Notes: generated from the sequence alone by a model not told the origin. A stretch of 64,000 nucleotides of DNA from W0P28-013 sp051878315 (GCA_051878315.1 JBJEJW010000013.1:1-64000), one strand, 5' to 3'. Positions 1 to 9,155 are shown, counted from the first letter of the stretch. Made by a program: numbers and translations.

Positions 1-33
1 CTACCTGCCGACGAAAACGAGGTAAAATTCCCC

Positions 34-705
34 TTAAAGAACAGGGCGGACGGACTGACCGTAGTAGCGGCCGTCGTTGTACCCGAGCACGTAGTCCGAG
101 TCGAAGTACACGCCCCACGCGCCGTTCGGGCCGTCCGTGTAGAGCGAACTCGACCAATAGTAGCCGCAGTCGCCCGCGCCGTACAAGTCATCGTCGTCGC
201 GACAGCCCGCCGCAGGGAGAAAAATGGAGTTGCCGTTAGAACCGAACACGATGCGTCCGGCTACGCCTGTGCCGTTGTAATCATCCGTCCATTTCCATAC
301 ACAATTTTCACACAATTCAGTCCATTCGGCATCAGTAGGCATACGCCATGCACCGCCCCAGTTGGCACGAGCAGCATCGTCTTCGGGGTCGAGTATGGTT
401 TTGTAATCTGCAAAACCATCTTTGTCATAATCACTATCCGTACAATACTTGGTCAGTTCATCATAATCAGAACCATATTTGTAAGTACTCCAATCATAAT
501 AATCTTTAGGCGTCGTTTCGCCCCAAGCGTAATAGTTGCCATATTCTTCGGGTTTGGTGGCACCTACGTTGCAGGTTGCCCACTTGGTGCCACTGGGCAG
601 GCCAAGGTCCACCCACTCGTGACCATTCTCGGTCCCTGTCGTCTTTGTACACGACATAAACAGCGCTGCACAGAGGCAACACATAAAAAATGCTATCTTT
701 TTCAT
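34..705 (-). CDS. FISUMP-domain lipoprotein (array copy 1)
   Basis: A 223-aa predicted surface or periplasmic lipoprotein. A hydrophobic signal peptide ends in a lipobox (LFMSC, Cys at about residue 19). It is followed by one Fibrobacter-succinogenes-major (FISUMP) domain with the landmarks seen in all copies here: VDLGLPSG, KWATCNVGA, WGET, NWGG.WRMPTD, IFLPAAG, YWSSSL and a final SVRPV. The biochemical role of the domain is unknown to me. It is the last gene of a four-copy tandem array. It ends RPVL-stop; the next eleven in-frame codons end in VFVGR-stop, resembling the tail of the 8448-9155 paralogue, so this C-terminus may have been altered. Family assignment is firm, function is not. Confidence 0.85.
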   Translation of the reverse strand: MKKIAFFMCCLCAALFMSCTKTTGTENGHEWVDLGLPSGTKWATCNVGATKPEEYGNYYAWGETTPKDYYDWSTYKYGSDYDELTKYCTDSDYDKDGFADYKTILDPEDDAARANWGGAWRMPTDAEWTELCENCVWKWTDDYNGTGVAGRIVFGSNGNSIFLPAAGCRDDDDLYGAGDCGYYWSSSLYTDGPNGAWGVYFDSDYVLGYNDGRYYGQSVRPVL

Positions 706-760
706 AATCTTGTTTGTTAATTACTGTTTGTTCTACTATCTATGTTATCGGTTCTATGCT

Positions 761-1489
761 CTATTTGAATACCGGGCGAACGGATTGACCACGATAATGA
801 CGGTAGTCGTGGCCAAAGTATACGGCGTGCCCCTCGCTGAAGTACACACTCCCCGCGCCACGCTCCGTGTCGAGCGAACTTGACCAATAGTTGCCGTTGA
901 CCTTCGCAATGCCCAAATCGTCGTCTGGTGTGTAATCATCTTCATCGCTACCATCGATGCCGCCGTCACCACGATTACCAGCTGCAGGGAGAAAGATAGT
1001 GTTGCCGTTAGGGCCTTCTACTTCGTAACCGTAACCATTATAGCCTTCTACTTCGTGCCACACTTTACTTACCCAATGCCAAGTGCAATGCTCTATCAGT
1101 TCTTGCCACTCTTCGTCGGTGGGCATGCGCCATTGACCGCCCCAATTGGCACGAGCTGCATCGTCGCCTGGTTCGAGCGTACCTTTGCCCTCTATAGCGC
1201 CATACGTATCCCCATAACGCATCCAGCGGCCATATTCTGCATCGAAATAGAAAGACTCCCATTTGCAAAACGCATCGTAATATCTCTTTGTTTCGGTTTC
1301 GCCCCACGCATAATAGTTACCGTAGTCTTCAGGTTTGGAGGCGCCTACGTTGCAAGTCGCCCACTTGGTACCACTCGGCAGACCAAGGTCCACCCACTCG
1401 TGGCCGTTTTCGGTACCTGTCGTATTAGTAGTACACGACATAAACATCACTGCGCAGAGGCAGCACATAAAAAATGCTATCTTTTTCAT
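761..1489 (-). CDS. FISUMP-domain lipoprotein (array copy 2)
   Basis: A 242-aa lipoprotein of the same family as its neighbours. The N-terminal 20 residues are nearly identical to copies 1, 3 and 4 (MKKIAFFMCCLCAVMFMSC), with the lipid-accepting Cys inside FMSC. The FISUMP core is complete (KWATCNVGA, NWGGQWRMPTDEEW, IFLPAAG, YWSSSL, SVRPVFK). It differs in a longer acidic insert before YWSSSL, rich in Asp and Gly. The constant signal peptide and framework with variable internal loops suggest duplication followed by loop divergence. It is separated from copies 1 and 3 by near-identical 55-bp spacers, so it is probably co-transcribed with them. Confidence 0.85.
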   Translation of the reverse strand: MKKIAFFMCCLCAVMFMSCTTNTTGTENGHEWVDLGLPSGTKWATCNVGASKPEDYGNYYAWGETETKRYYDAFCKWESFYFDAEYGRWMRYGDTYGAIEGKGTLEPGDDAARANWGGQWRMPTDEEWQELIEHCTWHWVSKVWHEVEGYNGYGYEVEGPNGNTIFLPAAGNRGDGGIDGSDEDDYTPDDDLGIAKVNGNYWSSSLDTERGAGSVYFSEGHAVYFGHDYRHYRGQSVRPVFK

Positions 1490-1544
1490 AATCTTGTTTG
1501 TTAATTACTGTTTGTTCTACTATCTATGTTCTCGGTTCTATGCT

Positions 1545-2216
1545 CTATTTGAATACCGGGCGGACGGATTGACCGTAGCAGCGGTCGTCGTTACCCCTGT
1601 CCACGTCGTCCGAGTCGAAGCGGAAGAAGGACATGTTCCACGCGGAGATCGGGAAGTCAGTGTCGAGCGAACTCGACCAATAGTAGCCGTGCTTGCCCAC
1701 GCCGCCCAAGCCAACGTTGTCACGAGAGCCCGCCGCAGGGAGAAATATAGAGTTGCCGTTGTCTCCTTCCACTTCGTAGCCGTTTACACCGTCCTTGGTA
1801 GTCCATGTCCAAATGCAGTTTGTGCGCAGTTCCGTCCATTCGGCATCGGTGGGCATACGCCACGCGCCGCCCCAATTAGCATAGGCAGCATCGTCGGCAG
1901 GTTCAAGCGTGTTTTTGTTATCCACGGTGCCATACTTAGCAACTGTGTTGTACTTGTTGATAAAGGTATTCTTATGAAAGGTAGCCCATTTGTAGGTATC
2001 ACAACCGTAAGTACTTTTTGTGGTGGTTTCTCCCCACGAAAAATGATCACCGTACTCTTCGGGTGCAGAGGCTCCCACGTTGCAGGTAGCCCATTTGGTG
2101 CCACTCGGCAAGCCAAGGTCCACCCACTCGTGGCCATTCTCGGTCCCTGTCGTCTTTGTACACGACATAAACATCACTGCACAGAGGCAGCACATAAAAA
2201 ATGCTATCTTTTTCAT
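1545..2216 (-). CDS. FISUMP-domain lipoprotein (array copy 3)
   Basis: A 223-aa lipoprotein, third member of the tandem array. It has the shared signal peptide with lipobox FMSC, then the FISUMP framework (VDLGLPSG, ATCNVGA, WGET, NWGGAWRMPTD, IFLPAAG, YWSSSL, SVRPVFK). The segment between WGET and NWGG and the segment after YWSSSL are the parts that differ most from the neighbours. Its start codon follows the same AACAAACAAGATT leader as copies 1 and 2, which supports the chosen start. Function unknown; probably anchored to the outer membrane. Confidence 0.85.
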   Translation of the reverse strand: MKKIAFFMCCLCAVMFMSCTKTTGTENGHEWVDLGLPSGTKWATCNVGASAPEEYGDHFSWGETTTKSTYGCDTYKWATFHKNTFINKYNTVAKYGTVDNKNTLEPADDAAYANWGGAWRMPTDAEWTELRTNCIWTWTTKDGVNGYEVEGDNGNSIFLPAAGSRDNVGLGGVGKHGYYWSSSLDTDFPISAWNMSFFRFDSDDVDRGNDDRCYGQSVRPVFK

Positions 2217-2271
2217 AATCTTGTTTGTTAATTACTGTTTGTTCTACTATCTATGTTCTCGGTTCTATGCT

Positions 2272-2961
2272 CTATTTGAATACCGGGCGGACAGATTGAC
2301 CGTTGCAACGGCCGCCGTAGTCGAGGTCCCTCTCCAAGTAGTCCGAAACAAAGAGCACGTTACACGCGCAGCCCGAACCATAAGCGAGCGAACTCGACCA
2401 ATAGTTGCCGTAGTCGCTCAAGAAGTCATCGCCGTAGCGAAAGCCCGCCGCAGGGAGAAATATAGAGTTGCCGTTGGTTTTACTCTTTACTTCGTAGCCA
2501 TTTACACCATTCAACGTCGTCCAAGTCCATTCACAGTTTTCACGCAATTCCGTCCATTCCGGATCGGTGGGCATACGCCATGCGCCCCCCCAGTTGGCAT
2601 GGGCAGCATCGTCTTCGGGGTCGAGCACAGTTTTGTTATCCACCTTACCGGAATAAGCATCTGTGTTGTACTTGATAAAGGCCTCCTCATGGAACCATTC
2701 GTCATGATGGAACCATTTGTCCTCATGGATCCATTTGTAGGTATCACGATCGTACGTGCTTTTTGTTTCGGTTTCTCCCCATGCAAAATAATCGCCATAC
2801 TCTTCTGGCGTGGAGGCTCCCACGTTGCAAGTAGCCCATTTGGTGCCACTCGGCAGGCCAAGATCGACCCAATCGTGGCCATTCTCGGTCCCTGTCGTCT
2901 TTGTACACGACATAAACAGCGCTGCACAGAGGCAACACATAAAAAATGCTATCTTTTTCAT
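2272..2961 (-). CDS. FISUMP-domain lipoprotein (array copy 4)
   Basis: A 229-aa lipoprotein and the first-transcribed member of the array. The signal peptide and lipobox (LFMSC) are as in copy 1. An unusual feature is a His/Trp/Lys/Glu-rich stretch (residues about 72-92) built from near repeats of DKWFHHDEWFHEE, seen in no other copy. The FISUMP landmarks are intact. It is preceded by a 70-bp AT-rich gap downstream of the 99-aa gene, so it could be the tail of the 8242-to-2272 transcription unit or have its own promoter; I see no clear TAnnTTTG box in the gap. Confidence 0.85.
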   Translation of the reverse strand: MKKIAFFMCCLCAALFMSCTKTTGTENGHDWVDLGLPSGTKWATCNVGASTPEEYGDYFAWGETETKSTYDRDTYKWIHEDKWFHHDEWFHEEAFIKYNTDAYSGKVDNKTVLDPEDDAAHANWGGAWRMPTDPEWTELRENCEWTWTTLNGVNGYEVKSKTNGNSIFLPAAGFRYGDDFLSDYGNYWSSSLAYGSGCACNVLFVSDYLERDLDYGGRCNGQSVRPVFK

Positions 2962-3031
2962 AATCTTTTAAGTTTAATAAATTAGTAAATTATAAAAAAA
3001 TAATTAAATAAATAATTCCAACAAATCACAT

Positions 3032-3331
3032 TCAGAAATCGTAACAACATTGTACCGACCCACCCGTGGTTTTTACCTGTATGCGTCGGGGTTCGTTGGC
3101 ATTACGATAGATAACCCAAACATCGCCGGTGCATTGTTTGTATTCGGTGCCACCCTCCGAGTAGGATGACGAACTCATCTCGTGATAATAGATGGTAGTT
3201 TGTCCCGAGGACATACAATGTGGGGGTTGCTCACCCGAAAAATGACATTTCCCAATAATCATCGCCTCGGCAAATGTAGCACACAAGACCATCATCAGCG
3301 TCAGGCCTATCAATAAGAATTGTTTCATCAC
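3032..3331 (-). CDS. Small secreted cysteine-containing protein
   Basis: A 99-aa protein I do not recognise. Residues 1-23 form a signal peptide (hydrophobic, ending FAEA). The mature part is about 76 aa and has Cys at about 29, 39, 67, 95 and 96, with a Ser-rich SSSSYSEGG stretch and a C-terminal CCYDF. It starts 9 bp downstream of the 3341-4027 gene and reads the same way, so it belongs to the envelope operon. An oxidised small periplasmic or secreted protein is a reasonable inference; no activity can be named. Confidence 0.65.
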   Translation of the reverse strand: MMKQFLLIGLTLMMVLCATFAEAMIIGKCHFSGEQPPHCMSSGQTTIYYHEMSSSSYSEGGTEYKQCTGDVWVIYRNANEPRRIQVKTTGGSVQCCYDF

Positions 3332-3340
3332 GACAATAAA

Positions 3341-4027
3341 TTAAAATCCAAACACTTTATCTAATTGTTCATGCAATTTATTGCCTTTCTTTTGCAGGTC
3401 CTCGCGGATGACACTTTTGGCGATATCTTTTGCATATTGTACATCAAGTGCGAAACGCACCAAGACCTCCTGATTTTTATTCTGTTTGCTACGATAAGCT
3501 TCCACTACGGGGAGTAATCGTCCGAGACGTTGTGCAATGCGGTTTTTACTAGCCGACACGCTTTCAACGATAGAGGCCGCCTCCTCGCGTGCAAGTTGAT
3601 TATTCGAGACTTCGTTCTCTACCAACATAGTTACATCGGTTGCAATTTGCCCTGCCAAATTCTGTTTGGCAAGTTCCAACGCTTGAAATTTTGCCGCATC
3701 GTATGTTTCGCCAATACTCATGGCTTCCGACATTATATACTTTGGCATGTTGTTCTCGTCGTACTCGTACTGCATGAGATACGAGCGTTCGAGTTGTTTT
3801 TCGAGCGGCAGTGCTCCCGGCGATACTACCCAGCCCTCTTTTTTCAGACGTTTGGCCTCTTTTTGGGTCGTTTTACTAACTTTGCCGCTCAATTCGTCGC
3901 GCGACATTTTTGCAACTTCTTTACGCTCTTTTTTCATCTCTTTTTGAGTTTTTTCTTGAGCAACACCTGCGCAAGGCATGGCCAACACCACCACCATTGC
4001 ATAAACAAACAATTTTTTCATAGACAT
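3341..4027 (-). CDS. Secreted LPP20-like protein
   Basis: A 228-aa exported protein. The N-terminus (MSMKKLF...) has a signal peptide ending near GVAQ; the second Met (codon 3) is an alternative start. Residues about 25-65 are highly charged and Lys/Glu-rich, possibly coiled coil. The central part has the alternating pattern seen in LPP20-type domains (A..GETYDAAKFQALELAKQNLAGQI, then an Ala/Glu-rich helix), ending in a segment with LVRFALDVQYAKDIAK. LPP20-like domains occur in surface lipoproteins and exported proteins of unknown function. It follows the PEGA gene by 44 bp, so co-expression is likely. Confidence 0.6.
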   Translation of the reverse strand: MSMKKLFVYAMVVVLAMPCAGVAQEKTQKEMKKERKEVAKMSRDELSGKVSKTTQKEAKRLKKEGWVVSPGALPLEKQLERSYLMQYEYDENNMPKYIMSEAMSIGETYDAAKFQALELAKQNLAGQIATDVTMLVENEVSNNQLAREEAASIVESVSASKNRIAQRLGRLLPVVEAYRSKQNKNQEVLVRFALDVQYAKDIAKSVIREDLQKKGNKLHEQLDKVFGF

Positions 4028-4071
4028 AAAATTTAAAAATTAAACATATAAAATAATTTCACAAATACATA

Positions 4072-6465
4072 TTATCTATCAACACCCAACAGAAACGACA
4101 CACCGAAATAAAATCCTTGTGTCTGCATATCGTTGATAAGCGGATAGCGATACTCGGCAAACACATCCATGGGTATTTTCGGCAAGAAATTGAACCACAT
4201 CGACACGCCGCCAACAAGGCCACAATAGAAATCGTATGTGGGCGTTTCTTGCAAAAGATATTTCTCGACCGGCACGGTCAAATCCACACACGCACCGGCA
4301 TAAGCCGTCAGCGCAAAGTTTTTGGACACGGGGAAATAAAAACGCATGGTTGGTTTATAGATGAAGTACTCGGCCATCATCGGTGTTATCGACACTTCCA
4401 TATCCAATAGGTTCATACCAAACATTTTGTAACGGAAGGGTAATACTCCCACCGAAAGCCATTGCGCGCCATCTGCGAGGGAATAGATGTAACCTGCACT
4501 GGCAATGCCCACAAACTTGGTACCGGACTCGTTGTAAAAACGCTGAAACACATTTTCGCCGGAGCCTGACGACGACGTGCGCGTCGGTTTCGAAGCGGTG
4601 GAACGGCTTGTCCTTTCTGTTTTGGAAGCCGACGATGAGGCTGTTGATGATTTTGAGGTTCCATTCGACGATGACGAAACCGACGATGTATATGAGCGGG
4701 ACGAACTGCCGGAACTATGGGACAAACTGCTCGAACTGCGGCTGCTACCCCTCAAGTAACGGTTATGGTAATGATACGACCGCGACGATCGGCTGCTGCT
4801 CAAATCGAAGCGCACCACCGCCTCCCGTTGCTTTATCAAATCGACTTTCTTATCCTCTGAATTCTGACCCTGAGTGGCAGTAATCGTGTAGATGCGAGGC
4901 TCCAACTTGGTTATTTTATTTCGTTTGATTTCGTAGTTTACGCCATTCGAATCTTTCATCTGAAGTGTTACCTTCGGCGAATTTGTCTTGACAGTCAGTG
5001 GCCGATAAAATGGGATATGCTGTTTGCGATTGTGTTTTTCGTTCACAAAAATCGTGCGTTCAAGCGTCAGTCCGTTAGGGTTTTTCAGCACAATAACATT
5101 TGGACCAATAGGCAGTCTGCCTGTCCATTCGGTCGAGCCTTTATAAATTACCGTATCCATATCGCGAACGTTTATCGACACGCCCTGGTCGGTACGAATA
5201 GTAACCACACCGATTCGTACTTTTTCAAGGTCTAACGCCTTAAATTGATATTGATCTTTTTCGATTTGTATTTGCTCGCTTAAAGTTTTACAATCCTCTT
5301 TGCGCACCACAATCAGATAGTTGCCAACCAACAAATTCTCTTCGTACCAACCATTCTTGCCATTCAGCAATCTGCCGTTCAATGTTACTTCGGCATCAGC
5401 CGGTGTAACTGAAATTTTCACTTTACCATATTGCTTTACCAATTCGGGAATGGTCAGGGCGGTCGGGGTTTTACTCGTTACATTTTGTTCCCACTGCCAC
5501 GTTTCGCACCCGTTAAGGCGACCTTGTATGGTATGCATGCCATACTCCAAATCGACTTTCGCTTTTTGGATGGCGACCAAAGCCCCATCAACCCAAATTT
5601 CAGTTTCTTTCTCCTTGCTCGTTATCTGCATGGTAATAAACGTTGGTTCCATGCGAACAGTAACCGGCTTGGTTTGATTATGTACTATTTCAATTTCGGT
5701 TTCAAATGTTTTATAAAGTTTTTTCTCTACCATCAATTTATGTACACCCGGCGATAACTTGTACGGCGGATTGCCTGTTTGCAGCGCGCCATCGACAAAT
5801 ACGCTGACGCCTTCGACATTGCTGCTCACATTGACAAATCCGAACCACGGTTCCAATGTTAATGTATCACGGCGAACAACACTACGCTTCAGTTTCACCA
5901 TACCCTCGTAGGTCTTGCAAAACGATGCCGACACGCTAATCGTATGCGACCCAACGTCGAGCCCTTCCTTGATGTATAGTGCATTACGACTTGTATCGGG
6001 CATGGCGCCATCTATCGACACCGTAAAAGGCACATTGATACAATAAATTTGTAAATTTTGTTTTTGACTTATCTCTTTGGGCAAACCGGTTTTTACTTTC
6101 ATACGATACACCGAGCCTTTCGTCAACGTCATACGATAGTCGCGATATTTGGTACAACCATCGCAAGCGATAGTCATTTTCGTGGCATCGGGGCTCACCC
6201 AAATCCACGTTTCTTCGTCCTTGTCTTCGCGGCGTTCAATACCTAAACTGCCCAAATCAAACTGCAACAAATCCGCTATTGGGCTTTCCACTATCAGCAA
6301 GGCGCATGTTTCGCCATTTTGGTCTTTAATAGGCGAATTCACTTGCGAACGGTCGGTCGGGTCGAACTTAAAATCCACAACCTCAACCTTATATTGCGCA
6401 AACACGCCGGCCGCCATGCTGGCAAGCATCATCGACAACAGATATTTAATAATTCCATTCCGCAT
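4072..6465 (-). CDS. PEGA-repeat protein with C-terminal beta-barrel
   Basis: A 797-aa envelope protein. A signal peptide covers residues 1-23 (ending VFAQ). From about 205 to 500 there are several PEGA-type units, each with a 'V.VDG....G.....L..G.H.....' pattern (for example VSVFVDGALQTGNPPYKLSPG and TEIWVDGALV). A long Ser-rich, Arg-dotted linker follows (about 560-650). The last 140 residues look like a small outer-membrane barrel (alternating hydrophobics, GVSFLLGV end). PEGA domains are thought to bind surface or cell-wall polymers; that role is family knowledge, not shown here. Its start overlaps the end of the upstream gene by 20 bp, indicating translational coupling. Confidence 0.7.
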   Translation of the reverse strand: MRNGIIKYLLSMMLASMAAGVFAQYKVEVVDFKFDPTDRSQVNSPIKDQNGETCALLIVESPIADLLQFDLGSLGIERREDKDEETWIWVSPDATKMTIACDGCTKYRDYRMTLTKGSVYRMKVKTGLPKEISQKQNLQIYCINVPFTVSIDGAMPDTSRNALYIKEGLDVGSHTISVSASFCKTYEGMVKLKRSVVRRDTLTLEPWFGFVNVSSNVEGVSVFVDGALQTGNPPYKLSPGVHKLMVEKKLYKTFETEIEIVHNQTKPVTVRMEPTFITMQITSKEKETEIWVDGALVAIQKAKVDLEYGMHTIQGRLNGCETWQWEQNVTSKTPTALTIPELVKQYGKVKISVTPADAEVTLNGRLLNGKNGWYEENLLVGNYLIVVRKEDCKTLSEQIQIEKDQYQFKALDLEKVRIGVVTIRTDQGVSINVRDMDTVIYKGSTEWTGRLPIGPNVIVLKNPNGLTLERTIFVNEKHNRKQHIPFYRPLTVKTNSPKVTLQMKDSNGVNYEIKRNKITKLEPRIYTITATQGQNSEDKKVDLIKQREAVVRFDLSSSRSSRSYHYHNRYLRGSSRSSSSLSHSSGSSSRSYTSSVSSSSNGTSKSSTASSSASKTERTSRSTASKPTRTSSSGSGENVFQRFYNESGTKFVGIASAGYIYSLADGAQWLSVGVLPFRYKMFGMNLLDMEVSITPMMAEYFIYKPTMRFYFPVSKNFALTAYAGACVDLTVPVEKYLLQETPTYDFYCGLVGGVSMWFNFLPKIPMDVFAEYRYPLINDMQTQGFYFGVSFLLGVDR

Positions 6466-8242
6466 AATTCATCAAATCGTTTTTGTCCGCGTCCCACACA
6501 CGCACATGAATAATCGGCAGTGTCGGATTGCTCAAATCGGCCAACAGAAACAGATATCCTTTGTCGGCATAAGTGGTCGAATAATAGTTTTGTTTCAATA
6601 TGATTTGATACCGTTCGTTGTTGCGCCCCGTCTTTTTGACCACAGCGTCCTCAAACTGAATATTGACAAACTCCTGTGCCGCAAAAATTTTCGACAAGCG
6701 TTCAATATACTGATTTTTAGATAGTTGCACGTATTTATATTGCGCCTGATTATGCGAAGCCACCTCGCTGTGCTGTGTATGCGGCAGTTGTGTACCAATA
6801 ATTATCAGGGCATCGTCGGAAAATACAGCATCCAAGTAGTCTAAGCGTTCTAACGCATACGCCGTTTTATAACATTCCAAAAAGTTGATAAGCACCAACC
6901 GCGATGTATCGTTCCACATTTCGTGCTGCAATATATCGTTCATGGTTGTCTGCTCCAAGCCGAAATTAACACCATCAACACGACCGTCTTTGACGTAAAA
7001 CACCAAATCCTCGACAAAGCGTTTATTGTTGTTTGGAAAGGCAAACGATGCTTTCACACCCCGACACAGAAAGCCGCCTTCGAATGCTGTAACTTGCAGT
7101 TCGGGACGCTCAACCACCACGGCTTTGCCATATTTAATCAATTTTTCGAACCACCGCCACCCGTCAGTGGTAAAATATTCTCTGACAGATTCATACTGCC
7201 GATTTCCCAACGCATCGAGTACCGCAGCCACGACAGATACCACACTTTTCACCTCTTTTTTGGTGCAAGTACCCAACGTATCAACCTGTGCGGTTTTGGT
7301 TATCTCTTTGGATGTAGGCACCATACACACAACACTGCATTCGGGAGCCAAAGCGATGCGCTTGTTACATTGCCGAAATGGAAGTTTTGCTTCACTGCGA
7401 CTCAACACACCATTAACAATGGGATCCGATTTCCACAACTTCTTATACTCGTATTCGATACGAATCGACAAGGCGGCAGTCGTTGTTGGTACTTCTACCG
7501 ACCCGACACCATCTTTGACCGAAGCGCACACCCACGTATAGCCATCGAAATATTCACAATCGCCATCTACCATCGGTTCGCCACGATAGGTGAACGACAA
7601 GGTTTGCAACACATTGTCGTCATTGGGCACACGCTGCAAAGGCGTTATCTGCACACCGTCGAGCACAGCCGCTATTTGCGATGATATGTGGTTCGACAAC
7701 GGTATATTGTTCTCATCGCGCAAACTATTTTGTTGTTCATCGGGCAGCGCATTTATCAGTTTCAACGCCCAATAGTAATGACGCAACGCGCTGCCTACGC
7801 GCCCTTCGCCCAAGGCATGTTGTGCAAAAGCCACCAAATCGCGAATTTTAGTTTTGCGCTCTGCATACATTTTGTCAATCTCGGCGCGGTCGATGTAGCG
7901 CAACACGCGATACACGCCACCCTCGTCCGACACAAGGCGCTTACAATTCGTCAGTGTTACATTGGAACCCGACTTGATGTCGCCCGACGTAATCACCGAC
8001 GAATGCACCTCGCCATACACTTGTTCGTTGGTAATGGATGTTTCGGTGGTCATATCCACACTGACCGATATTTGGCTGATCAAATCGTGCAAAGCGGCAT
8101 CGTCGGCCAACTGCAAATCGGCTGAAAAACCCTCGCCCCACACATAGTGCGGATTACGTTTGATGCGGTCGAAGTCCTGCGCCACCAGCGCACAACTCCA
8201 CACCGACACCAAACCGATTACTATGTACCTTACCTTGCTCAC
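6446..8242 (-). CDS. Exported LPP20-like protein, first gene of envelope operon
   Basis: A 598-aa exported protein. A signal peptide runs to about residue 21 (ALVAQ). It is followed by YVWGEGFSADLQLADDAAL, the 'G.G.......A...A' start of LPP20-like domains, then ISQISVSVDM. The rest (about 190-598) has no family I recognise; it includes a region of short beta strands and a C-terminal stretch with VRVWDADKNDL. It overlaps the PEGA gene by 20 bp and heads the minus-strand unit 8242 to 3032. Upstream lies the 58-bp promoter cassette with a TACTTTTG box. Confidence 0.6.
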   Translation of the reverse strand: MSKVRYIVIGLVSVWSCALVAQDFDRIKRNPHYVWGEGFSADLQLADDAALHDLISQISVSVDMTTETSITNEQVYGEVHSSVITSGDIKSGSNVTLTNCKRLVSDEGGVYRVLRYIDRAEIDKMYAERKTKIRDLVAFAQHALGEGRVGSALRHYYWALKLINALPDEQQNSLRDENNIPLSNHISSQIAAVLDGVQITPLQRVPNDDNVLQTLSFTYRGEPMVDGDCEYFDGYTWVCASVKDGVGSVEVPTTTAALSIRIEYEYKKLWKSDPIVNGVLSRSEAKLPFRQCNKRIALAPECSVVCMVPTSKEITKTAQVDTLGTCTKKEVKSVVSVVAAVLDALGNRQYESVREYFTTDGWRWFEKLIKYGKAVVVERPELQVTAFEGGFLCRGVKASFAFPNNNKRFVEDLVFYVKDGRVDGVNFGLEQTTMNDILQHEMWNDTSRLVLINFLECYKTAYALERLDYLDAVFSDDALIIIGTQLPHTQHSEVASHNQAQYKYVQLSKNQYIERLSKIFAAQEFVNIQFEDAVVKKTGRNNERYQIILKQNYYSTTYADKGYLFLLADLSNPTLPIIHVRVWDADKNDLMNYAEWNY

Positions 8243-8277
8243 GCTTTTAATTTAGTAATCACCGTAAATGATTATTC

Positions 8278-8335
8278 TTCGCCACAAAAGTATAATAAAA
8301 CCTATCCAAAACCATCATCCATTTCATCCATTTTG
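8278..8335 (-). promoter_or_regulatory. 58-bp promoter cassette, copy A
   Basis: On the minus strand this contains a Bacteroidota -7 box, TACTTTTG (8285-8292), about 40 bp upstream of the 8242 start. Behind it lie GGATAGGTTTT and a tandem GGATGAAATGGATGATGG stretch. About 53 of 58 positions match 13400-13457, which sits in the same orientation upstream of the 13125-13382 HTH gene. A shorter related piece (TTCGCCACAAAAGT) is at 8405-8418. Confidence 0.65.
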
Positions 8336-8447
8336 CGAACGAGTGCAATGCTAACATCAACTTGCCATCAAATAAGACATCAATTTTTATAAATGCGTTT
8401 ACATTTCGCCACAAAAGTTTTTTAGTTTGAATTTTTAGGGTACAACA

Positions 8448-9155
8448 CTACCTGCCAATGAAAACCGGACGAATAGAACATCCTTGATCACGGGGGCGTC
8501 CAATGCCTGAGTTGTAACGATTCGAACTAAAATTCAATGCTGCTACGGATTCACTGAACCAAGGACTAGTAGAAGACGACCAATAGTAACCTTCGTAGTC
8601 CTCCCCGAACCAGTCACCGTCGGTGCGATAGCCCGCTGCAGGGAGAAAAATGGAGTTGCCGTTGATTTTGCTCTTCACTTCGTAGCCTTTCACACCACGG
8701 CGGGTTGTCCATGTCCATTCGCAGTTACCCAATAGTTCTTCCCATTCCTCGTCAATAGGCATACGCCATTGGCCGCCCCAGTTGGCACGTGCAGCGTCGT
8801 TTTCGGGATCAAGCATGGTTTTATTGTCCACGATACCATAACGACGACTTGTGTTGTACTTGGTTAGAGTAACGTCACTTCCGTCGCACCATTGGTAGGA
8901 ACTCCAATTGTAAGTGGTTTTCGCAGTGGTTTCGCCCCAAGTGTAATAGTTGCCATACTCCTCCGGCTTGGTGGCGCCTACATTGCAGGTAGCCCATTTC
9001 AAGCCGGATGGTAAACCGTGGTCAACGTATTCGTGGCCGTTCAGTTCTCCGTCAATTACTTCACTATCGTTCTGCGATTGTTTCTTTGCCTTCCGATTCA
9101 TAACAATAACAAATATAAGGCTGCTTATTAAAATAATAATTAAAATAATAATCAA
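8448..9155 (-). CDS. FISUMP-domain protein with N-terminal membrane anchor
   Basis: A 235-aa protein. Instead of a lipoprotein signal it has an Ile/Leu-rich membrane segment (about residues 1-19) followed by a positive stretch (NRKAKKQ). The rest is a full FISUMP domain (VDHGLPSG, KWATCNVGA, NWGGQWRMPID, IFLPAAG, YWSSS, SIRPVFIGR). There is no in-frame ATG before the anchor: the only initiator is TTG at 9155. Two ATGs about 11-14 bp upstream are out of frame, in an AT-repeat tract, so a frameshift or non-ATG start must be assumed. It lies 109 bp downstream of the kinase-fold gene and may or may not belong to that operon. Confidence 0.7.
   Translation of the reverse strand: MIIILIIILISSLIFVIVMNRKAKKQSQNDSEVIDGELNGHEYVDHGLPSGLKWATCNVGATKPEEYGNYYTWGETTAKTTYNWSSYQWCDGSDVTLTKYNTSRRYGIVDNKTMLDPENDAARANWGGQWRMPIDEEWEELLGNCEWTWTTRRGVKGYEVKSKINGNSIFLPAAGYRTDGDWFGEDYEGYYWSSSTSPWFSESVAALNFSSNRYNSGIGRPRDQGCSIRPVFIGR

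Larger units (their letters stand above)
34..2961 (-). repeat. Tandem array of four FISUMP genes with near-identical spacers
   Basis: Four directly repeated gene units of about 730-780 bp. The spacers at 706-760, 1490-1544 and 2217-2271 are each 55 bp and almost identical, including GAACCGA.AACATAGAT just after the stop codon and AACAAACAAGATT before the next ATG. The high similarity of non-coding spacers and signal-peptide codons shows recent duplication or gene conversion. Confidence 0.85.

Noticed and set aside
1335..2985. Long plus-strand ORFs (about 300 codons each) opposite the FISUMP array
   Set aside because: They are frame shadows: they repeat because the FISUMP genes repeat, they have no signal or domain, and they run across spacers and the opposite signal peptides.
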